NCBI GenBank assembly: GCA_963935005.1
Contig: CAWWAX010000043.1
Location: 1 to 12,068 of the forward strand
DNA length: 12,068 bases
DNA from: GCA-2718595 sp963935005
Lineage (GTDB): Bacteria > Gemmatimonadota > Gemmatimonadetes > Longimicrobiales > Gaopeijiaceae
Reading direction: 5' to 3'
Part shown: positions 7,255 through 12,068 of the stretch, one piece after another
How positions within the stretch are numbered: position 1 is the first letter of the stretch
How the letters are laid out: the number at the start of each line of letters is the position of its first letter
The notes under the pieces: model-generated
The model's database searches: none
Seen by the model: only the letters and a program-made list of their open reading frames with translations
What the model was told of the DNA's origin: nothing
Translations under genes and position numbers: made by a program

Positions 7255-8454
7255 ATGAATAGGCGATCCTTAATCAAAAAAGCTGGCTTAGGAGTCATAG
7301 GTTTGAGCATGCCTGGCTGTGGAATCTCCAAATCCATCAGGCAATCTGAAAGCCGGCGTACAATACGAAGTTTGAACTCTTTCGGTTCGATTCTATGGCC
7401 CGTGAACATTTTTAAAGACCGTATTATTCGCACCACCGTTGGACTAAGGCCGTATCGACCCAGTGGTTTTGTACTAAAACCCGAAAAACATGACTCTAAG
7501 ACTATTGTACACAACTACGGGCATGGCGGTTCTGGTATGTCTCTGTCTTGGGGCACTGGACTGTTAGCCACCGAATTCGCATTGGAACACCCTAGTCGCA
7601 ACGTTGCCGTGATCGGTTGTGGAGTGGCAGGGCTAACCACTGCGAGACAACTCCAGAAGCACGGTTTTAAAGTGACTATCTACGCACAGGATGTGCCCCC
7701 AAATACAACCTCAAATAAATCACTTGCTAGTTGGACTCCCACATCTGGATTGGTCGATACGGATCGCCGTACAGAGTCCTGGGATTCTCAGTTCCGTCGT
7801 GCAGCCCATATCGCCTACCAACAACTGCAACTCTTGGTAGGCCCAAAGTATGGAGTATCCTGGATTGACCAATGGAGGTTCTTAGACGAGAACCCCAAAG
7901 ACGCCACATCCCAGGACAAAAACACCCGCCCACCGCTTCTGCCGTCACATTTGCGGGCAGAGCAGGTGGTCGTTGGACCCGAAGACCACTTCTTTCCTTG
8001 TAACTACATGGTCAGAAGAAAAACGCTACGGATTGAGCCATCCATCTATCTCGAAGCATTAGTAAATGATTTTTTGACTTTCAGGGGAGACCTCGTAATA
8101 AAAACTTTTGATAACATTGAGGATCTGATGTCTCTAGATCAAGAATTGATCATCAATTGCACAGGCCTTGGTTCCCACGACCTCTTCAACGATACAGAGC
8201 TTTCCCCGCTAAGGGGACAACTCGTCGCTCTGATCCCTCAAGCAGAAGTTGACTATGCCACCATTGGAAGCCTTCCAGGGACTAATTCAGAGGGTTTCGT
8301 TCACATGTTACCCCGACAAGACGGTATCATCCTCGGAGGAACTTCAGAAAAAGGCGTCTGGTCAGTGGAACCTAACCAAGAAGCTACAAACAGAATCCTA
8401 TCTGCACATTTCAGATTATTCCAAGGAATAAAATCTGGTGGATTCTACCGCTAG
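7255..8454 (+). CDS. D-amino-acid-oxidase-like flavoprotein, circularly permuted, Tat-exported
   Basis: 399 residues. The N-terminus NRRSLIKKAGLGVIGLSMPGC (2-22) is a twin-arginine leader with a lipobox-like Cys22, so the folded flavoprotein is likely exported. Motif order is the striking point. RTTVGLRPYRP (59-69), IVHNYGHGGSGMSLSWG (84-100) and a following helix form the C-terminal part of classical DAAO, yet here they come first. The FAD-binding VAVIGCGVAGLTTARQL (117-133), the region around TTSNKSLASWTP (151-162), NCTGLG (301-306) and the strand block ending GGTSEKGVWS (361-370) then follow in classical order. The protein stops about 30 residues later, just where a classical enzyme would continue with GFRPVRP. 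Arg65 is the likely counterpart of the substrate-carboxylate arginine (Arg283 of pig DAAO). The equivalents of pig Tyr224 and Tyr228 seem not to be tyrosines (Glu346 and His350 by my alignment), so the substrate may differ. Expected reaction: oxidative deamination with FAD. It sits downstream of the exported peptidase. Confidence 0.85.
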   Translation: MNRRSLIKKAGLGVIGLSMPGCGISKSIRQSESRRTIRSLNSFGSILWPVNIFKDRIIRTTVGLRPYRPSGFVLKPEKHDSKTIVHNYGHGGSGMSLSWGTGLLATEFALEHPSRNVAVIGCGVAGLTTARQLQKHGFKVTIYAQDVPPNTTSNKSLASWTPTSGLVDTDRRTESWDSQFRRAAHIAYQQLQLLVGPKYGVSWIDQWRFLDENPKDATSQDKNTRPPLLPSHLRAEQVVVGPEDHFFPCNYMVRRKTLRIEPSIYLEALVNDFLTFRGDLVIKTFDNIEDLMSLDQELIINCTGLGSHDLFNDTELSPLRGQLVALIPQAEVDYATIGSLPGTNSEGFVHMLPRQDGIILGGTSEKGVWSVEPNQEATNRILSAHFRLFQGIKSGGFYR

Positions 8455-8463
8455 CAAGTAAAA

Positions 8464-9783
8464 CTAGATTTTCTGGCGCCTGCTGTTGATCAAACCAGCT
8501 ACGACCAGGCCGCCAATCACTAAAGACCCATAAATCGCAGTTCTTGTTTGGGTAGTCACCAGAATCACTAATATCGCCAAATAAAGAAGAATGGTGATCA
8601 TAGGAATCCAGGGGTAACCGAAAACACGAAAGGGTCGATGCAAATCTGGACGCTTGAGTCTAAGACGGAAAAATCCCAGTAAGACCATCATATCTACTGG
8701 TATCGCAATCATCATCATTAAACCGATAATCTGAGAGAAACTACCACTGATGGCTAAGATCCCGATCCAGGCGGCAATAAAATACAAAGCGTTTCGAGGG
8801 GTTCCCTTATCATCAATTTTTGAAAATGCCCTTGGTGCCAAGCCGTGACTTGCCAGGCCGTATGCAACCCTAGGTAAACCCAAGAAATTTACATTGAGAC
8901 TGCTAATTAAAATTAGGAGGCTAGCCCAAACAACCACAGTGCCTGCCGCGGAACCAAAAACTCCAGATATCGCATCTTGTGCTACAAGTTCCGAACCCGA
9001 CATCTCCGAAGGAGTGAGAACAGCAAGAAACGATAAATTGATTAGGAGATACAGAACAGCTACCGCCAGAACACCTTTCAAGAGAATATTTGGAAGTGCC
9101 CGACCAGGATCCTTGATCTCTTCAGCCATCTTAGCTACATCTTCCCACCCATAGTAGGCAAATGCTACCGCCAGGTAGGCTGCTGAAAAAGCAGACACTC
9201 TACCTTCCCCTAACAAACTAACACTAGTGCCTTCCCCTATACTCAATAAATCTCCAGCCCAAATTCCAGCACCCGCTATAACCAATACCACGAAGATTTT
9301 GATCACAGTTGTAATGTTTTGAAAAACAGTACTCGCTTTAATACCTTGGGTGTGAATAAAGAAAAAAGCCAAGACCACAGCACCTGCCAATACAGGGATC
9401 GACCCCTTTCCTCCTGTCAATATCCTAACATATTCCGCTATAACCACAGCCTTCGCAGCCCCTGAAAATCCTCTTCCCACAAGCAACTCAGACCACCCAG
9501 AAACAAAACCCATCACTGGGCCCCAAGCCTCTCTGGCATAAACATACTTGCCTCCAGCCTGTGGAAGAGCAGCCGACATCTCAGCCAATAACAGAGTACT
9601 CAACCCAGCGACAAGCCCACCCAAAACCCACACCGCCAAGATAAGCCAAGGATCACCTAAGTGCCCAGCTATCTCTCCTGGAGCCCGCAGGATTCCAGCT
9701 CCAATGACCATCCCCACCGTCACTGCCAGACCATCTCTGACACTAAGAACTCTAGCGAAACCTGGCTCTGAGTTTTGACTCAC
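8464..9783 (-). CDS. APC-superfamily amino acid permease
   Basis: 439 residues, about 12 hydrophobic helices, in the inner membrane. GMVIGAGILRAPGEIA (24-39) is the broken first helix that binds the amino-acid backbone in APC carriers. PQAGGKYVYAREAWGP (about 74-89) and AFAYYGWEDVAKMAEEIKDP (about 207-226) are further family signatures, the last in the helix 6 region. PFRVFGYPWIP and a short basic tail close the protein, matching LAT/amino-acid exchanger-like members of normal length. The start is GTG 9783; a strong ribosome-binding run, AGGAGG followed by AGAGGA, lies just upstream. It follows the aldo/keto reductase gene by about 59 nt on the same strand and converges on the flavoprotein gene with only nine bases between stops. 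Likely uptake or exchange of amino acids; the specific substrate is not readable. Confidence 0.92.
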   Translation of the reverse strand: MSQNSEPGFARVLSVRDGLAVTVGMVIGAGILRAPGEIAGHLGDPWLILAVWVLGGLVAGLSTLLLAEMSAALPQAGGKYVYAREAWGPVMGFVSGWSELLVGRGFSGAAKAVVIAEYVRILTGGKGSIPVLAGAVVLAFFFIHTQGIKASTVFQNITTVIKIFVVLVIAGAGIWAGDLLSIGEGTSVSLLGEGRVSAFSAAYLAVAFAYYGWEDVAKMAEEIKDPGRALPNILLKGVLAVAVLYLLINLSFLAVLTPSEMSGSELVAQDAISGVFGSAAGTVVVWASLLILISSLNVNFLGLPRVAYGLASHGLAPRAFSKIDDKGTPRNALYFIAAWIGILAISGSFSQIIGLMMMIAIPVDMMVLLGFFRLRLKRPDLHRPFRVFGYPWIPMITILLYLAILVILVTTQTRTAIYGSLVIGGLVVAGLINSRRQKI

Positions 9784-9842
9784 TTCCTCTTTCCTCCTTT
9801 TTGCCTGCGATAGAATCTAGCCGCTAAATCCCGCTGTCTTAG

Positions 9843-10790
9843 TCAGCTCCGAGAACGTCCTGCCACCGGAGGCAAAGCGTCAATGAATTCTTCCATTCGA
9901 CTACGAATTTGTGACGTGGGTAAAAGTCCCTTGCCTGCTTCAATATTATCCACTGCATTCCTTTCACTCGTCGTGCCTGGAATGGCTGCAGTCACCGCAG
10001 GATGTGACACCACATACTTTAAAAAGAATTGCCCCCAACTCTCGCAACCAAATTCTGCTGCCCATTCGGGCAACTGCCTGTCACCTACTCGAGAAAATAA
10101 ACGACCTCTACCAAAAGGCATGTTTACTAACACACCTACTCCCAGATCCTGTGCCAACGGAAGCAGCCTCTCTTCGGCTGTCCGATTATCCGTAGCATAA
10201 TCAACTTGGATGAAATCCAATTTCTCTTGGAGCATAATCTGCTCCATTTGTTCATACTGACGGTCACTCGAAGTAGTGATCCCTAGATATTTTATCCTTC
10301 CTTCTGCCTTCCATTCACGGAGTGTTGGAATCTGAGTTTCCCAACCTCTCAAATTATGCACCTGCATTAACTCGAAATGGCCCGTATGCATTCTTTCGAG
10401 CGATCCTTGCATGCGTTGGAGTCCTTCTTCTTTTTCTTGCCTATCAACCTTTGTCGCTAAAAATAAATCGTCTCTGATTCCAAGTTCTTGGAGAAGGTTT
10501 CCCATTATGACTTCAGAGTCTCCATAATTCGGAGAAGTATCAATAAGGCGACCTCCTAATTCGTAAAAAGTTCCAAGCGTAGCTCTATACCCATCAGTGT
10601 TCTCCGCCCAGCCTTCACCCAATCTATAGTTTCGTCCCCCCAACCCTATCACTGGAACGCTCTCTCCAGTCGATGGAATTTCCTTAGTAATGAGTCTTTG
10701 ATCCATCTCTTCAGCAGCAGTACATCCCAACATGAGGCCGGCGCTCGCTCCCGCCCCTATCTGAATCATTTCTCTACGAGTAATATTCAT
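9843..10790 (-). CDS. Tat-exported aldo/keto reductase
   Basis: 315 residues from ATG 10790, preferred because GAGG lies six bases upstream and the protein then starts with a compact twin-arginine leader (MNITRREMIQ, hydrophobic to MLGC at 20-23); a TTG at 10802 would add four residues. The mature domain is a TIM-barrel aldo/keto reductase with the catalytic tetrad visible: Asp84 and Tyr89 in RLIDTSPNYGDSE, Lys114 in FLATKVD, and His145 in MQVHNL. The GRIKYLGITTS (165-175) strand and the late AIPGTTS segment are also typical. Members reduce aldehydes or ketones with NADPH. Cys23 after MLG is lipobox-like though Met at -3 is not canonical, so lipidation is uncertain. How an exported enzyme gets nicotinamide cofactor is unclear; it may be carried bound. 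It is upstream of the permease gene on the same strand. Confidence 0.88.
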   Translation of the reverse strand: MNITRREMIQIGAGASAGLMLGCTAAEEMDQRLITKEIPSTGESVPVIGLGGRNYRLGEGWAENTDGYRATLGTFYELGGRLIDTSPNYGDSEVIMGNLLQELGIRDDLFLATKVDRQEKEEGLQRMQGSLERMHTGHFELMQVHNLRGWETQIPTLREWKAEGRIKYLGITTSSDRQYEQMEQIMLQEKLDFIQVDYATDNRTAEERLLPLAQDLGVGVLVNMPFGRGRLFSRVGDRQLPEWAAEFGCESWGQFFLKYVVSHPAVTAAIPGTTSERNAVDNIEAGKGLLPTSQIRSRMEEFIDALPPVAGRSRS

Positions 10791-10981
10791 TTTATTCCTC
10801 AAAATTCGATTGTCATAGTTCTGATACTGACTTAGGATAATTTTACTTTGACGCAGTTATATACAAGACACATTAAAATGCATCTATGCAAGTACACTGG
10901 GCGGATGACATGCTGAATGATTTACACGTCCCTGTGGACTTTCCTTATCCATTCTCTTGAACAATGTGAGATCCGTCACCC
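10791..10981. promoter_or_regulatory. Divergent intergenic region between aldo/keto reductase and TauE genes
   Basis: 191 bases that must hold the start signals of two divergent genes. Toward the reductase, TAAAAT (10845-10840, reverse strand) is a good -10 box but lacks a convincing -35. Toward the transporter, TTGACG (10848-10853) is a good -35 but the nearest -10-like TAAAAT is 20 bases away. A 24-codon open frame (10886-10960) is present but unsupported. No riboswitch or terminator is evident. Confidence 0.3.
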
Positions 10982-11890
10982 ATGAATAGCCTATTACAGA
11001 ACTTTTCCAAACCCATCTTATTCATTTGCCTAGGTTGTTTTTCCTTCGTCTATCTTAAAGCTTGGGCCAAGAATATGGCTTTCAGGAGTCCCGATTCAAA
11101 AGCGCCTTCTGTGTTGCAATTGATTATTGGTTTCGTGACGAATTTTTTTGACTCTCTTGGAATTGGGTCCTTCGCCCCGACAACCTCTTGGTTCAAACTG
11201 CAAAATCTTGTACCTGACGAACACATCCCAGGGACTATGCACGTTGGACATTCACTCCCTGTTATTGTTCAGGCGTTCGTGTTTATGACTATCATTGAAG
11301 TCGATATGCAGACTCTCATATCTCTTATCATAGCGTCTGTGACTGGGGCCTGGCTGGGAGCGAGAACGATTGCAAAATGGCCACGAAATTATATCCAAAT
11401 AGGCCTAGGACTCGCACTAAGTGTGGCAGCAGTAACTTTTGTACTACAACTCATGAATGTAGAGCTCGTAGCAAACTTAGCCGGCGATTCACTCAAATTG
11501 AGTGGATCTAAGTTATTGATCGGAATGACCGGAACTTTTGTGATGGGAGCACTTATGACACTAGGGGTCGGAATGTATGCACCCACCATGATCATGGTAA
11601 GCATGCTTGGGATGCACCCAGTTGTCGCTTTTCCCATCATGATGGGTTCCTGCGCATTTCTTATGCCTACCGCTTCGATCCGATTCATGCACTCGAACGC
11701 TTACAGTCTTCGTCCAGCCCTAGGGCTGGCTTTGGGAGGAATCCCTGGAGTACTACTCGGTGCTTTTGTAATCCAAGAAATGCCGCTAAACCTGATGCGA
11801 TGGCTAGTGGTAGCTATAGTCACTTATACCTCTTTCGCGATGCTAAAATCTGCCTATATCGAAAGGGCGAACAAAGCTGGAGAGGCTTGA
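10982..11890 (+). CDS. TauE/SafE (TSUP) family membrane transporter
   Basis: 302 residues with about eight hydrophobic segments. An N-terminal helix (11-29) is followed by a charged loop and then by QLIIGFVTNFFDSLGIGSF (46-64), the first of the two repeated TSUP motifs. The second half repeats the pattern at KLLIGMTGTFVMGALMTLGVG (about 178-198). IPGTMHVGHSLPVIVQAFVF (82-101) and GAWLGARTIAKWP are also typical. The family exports or imports sulfite, sulfoacetate, sulfolactate and related small anions; the substrate here is unknown, since no sulfur-metabolism gene lies nearby. The start ATG 10982 has only a weak GAG about ten bases upstream. It stands alone on its strand, divergent from the reductase gene. 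Confidence 0.83.
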   Translation: MNSLLQNFSKPILFICLGCFSFVYLKAWAKNMAFRSPDSKAPSVLQLIIGFVTNFFDSLGIGSFAPTTSWFKLQNLVPDEHIPGTMHVGHSLPVIVQAFVFMTIIEVDMQTLISLIIASVTGAWLGARTIAKWPRNYIQIGLGLALSVAAVTFVLQLMNVELVANLAGDSLKLSGSKLLIGMTGTFVMGALMTLGVGMYAPTMIMVSMLGMHPVVAFPIMMGSCAFLMPTASIRFMHSNAYSLRPALGLALGGIPGVLLGAFVIQEMPLNLMRWLVVAIVTYTSFAMLKSAYIERANKAGEA

Positions 11891-11978
11891 CGAGATACAG
11901 CAAATCTTCCTCACGCATTTTTAGAAAAGGTTTCTACTAGAATCATTAATGAAATACCATAACTAGCAAGAGTCACTT

Positions 11979-12068
11979 ATGATATTTCCAGCAAACCACC
12001 AGCTACTATTGAATGGGAGTAGGGACATCGTTAAACGTTTTATAGGTATTGTTATTGCAATACTTCTA
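11979..12068 (+). CDS. Possible 5' end of a gene, cut by window edge
   Basis: ATG 11979 opens a frame with no stop through the right edge (30 codons). It includes SRDIVKRF followed by IGIVIAILL, a basic then hydrophobic run like a signal peptide or membrane helix. An in-frame TTG at 12009 would put the basic residues nearer the start. There is no strong ribosome-binding site. Too short to name, and it may be chance. Confidence 0.35.
   Translation, partial: MIFPANHQLLLNGSRDIVKRFIGIVIAILL

Noticed and set aside
10886..10960. A 24-codon open frame starting ATG, ending TGA, between the reductase and TauE genes.
   Set aside because: It has no ribosome-binding site, no recognisable motif and a length expected by chance; without conservation data it cannot be called a gene or leader peptide.
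11922..11936. Inverted repeat TAGAAA-(3)-TTTCTA after the TauE gene, considered as a terminator.
   Set aside because: The stem is short and AT-rich with no following T-tract, so it does not meet the pattern of an intrinsic terminator.

Overview
This 12 kb window is densely coding and comes from a Gram-negative-type bacterium. The diderm inference rests on an outer-membrane-barrel-like protein, lipoproteins and two Tat-type leaders. Base composition looks intermediate and codon use looks even across the window. There is no rRNA, tRNA, transposase, phage gene or CRISPR array, so this reads as ordinary chromosome. The mix (short CstA, ArsA/CC-tail pair, DUF5777-like barrel with a CX4CH lipoprotein, Tat-exported oxidoreductases) resembles environmental, perhaps marine, lineages such as Gemmatimonadota or relatives of Bacteroidota/Rhodothermota. 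I cannot fix the phylum from sequence alone.

Layout: (1) 1-2812, minus strand: a CstA-type carbon-starvation transporter, then an 84-residue protein ending in Cys-Cys-stop (cory-CC-star type), then an overlapping ArsA/Get3-like ATPase cut by the left edge. (2) 2967-4468, plus strand: a manganese ureohydrolase (agmatinase/guanidinobutyrase type) followed 12 nt later by a GNAT acetyltransferase. (3) 4497-5760, minus strand: a lipoprotein with an atypical CX4CH haem-like motif, directly followed by a beta-barrel protein. (4) 5981-8454, plus strand: an exported P1-family (DmpA-type) aminopeptidase and a Tat-exported D-amino-acid-oxidase-like flavoprotein. (5) 8464-10790, minus strand: a Tat-exported aldo/keto reductase and an APC amino-acid permease. 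(6) 10982-11890, plus strand: a TauE/SafE-type transporter, then what may be the first codons of another gene at the right edge.

The most notable object is the flavoprotein at 7255-8454. The motifs that form the C-terminus of classical D-amino-acid oxidase (GLRPxRP, HNYGHGG, SWG) lie before the Rossmann GxGxxG motif, and the protein ends where classical enzymes would continue into those motifs, so it looks circularly permuted. The second is the ArsA-like ATPase, whose visible 280 residues contain no cysteine, encoded overlapping a tiny partner whose only cysteines are its last two residues.

A possible common theme is use of peptides and amino acids: an exported DmpA-type peptidase (a family with D-Ala-amide/ester activity), an exported D-amino-acid-oxidase-like enzyme, an amino-acid permease, a ureohydrolase, and CstA (a peptide/pyruvate transporter family). 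This is inference from neighbourhood; the genes lie in several transcription units.
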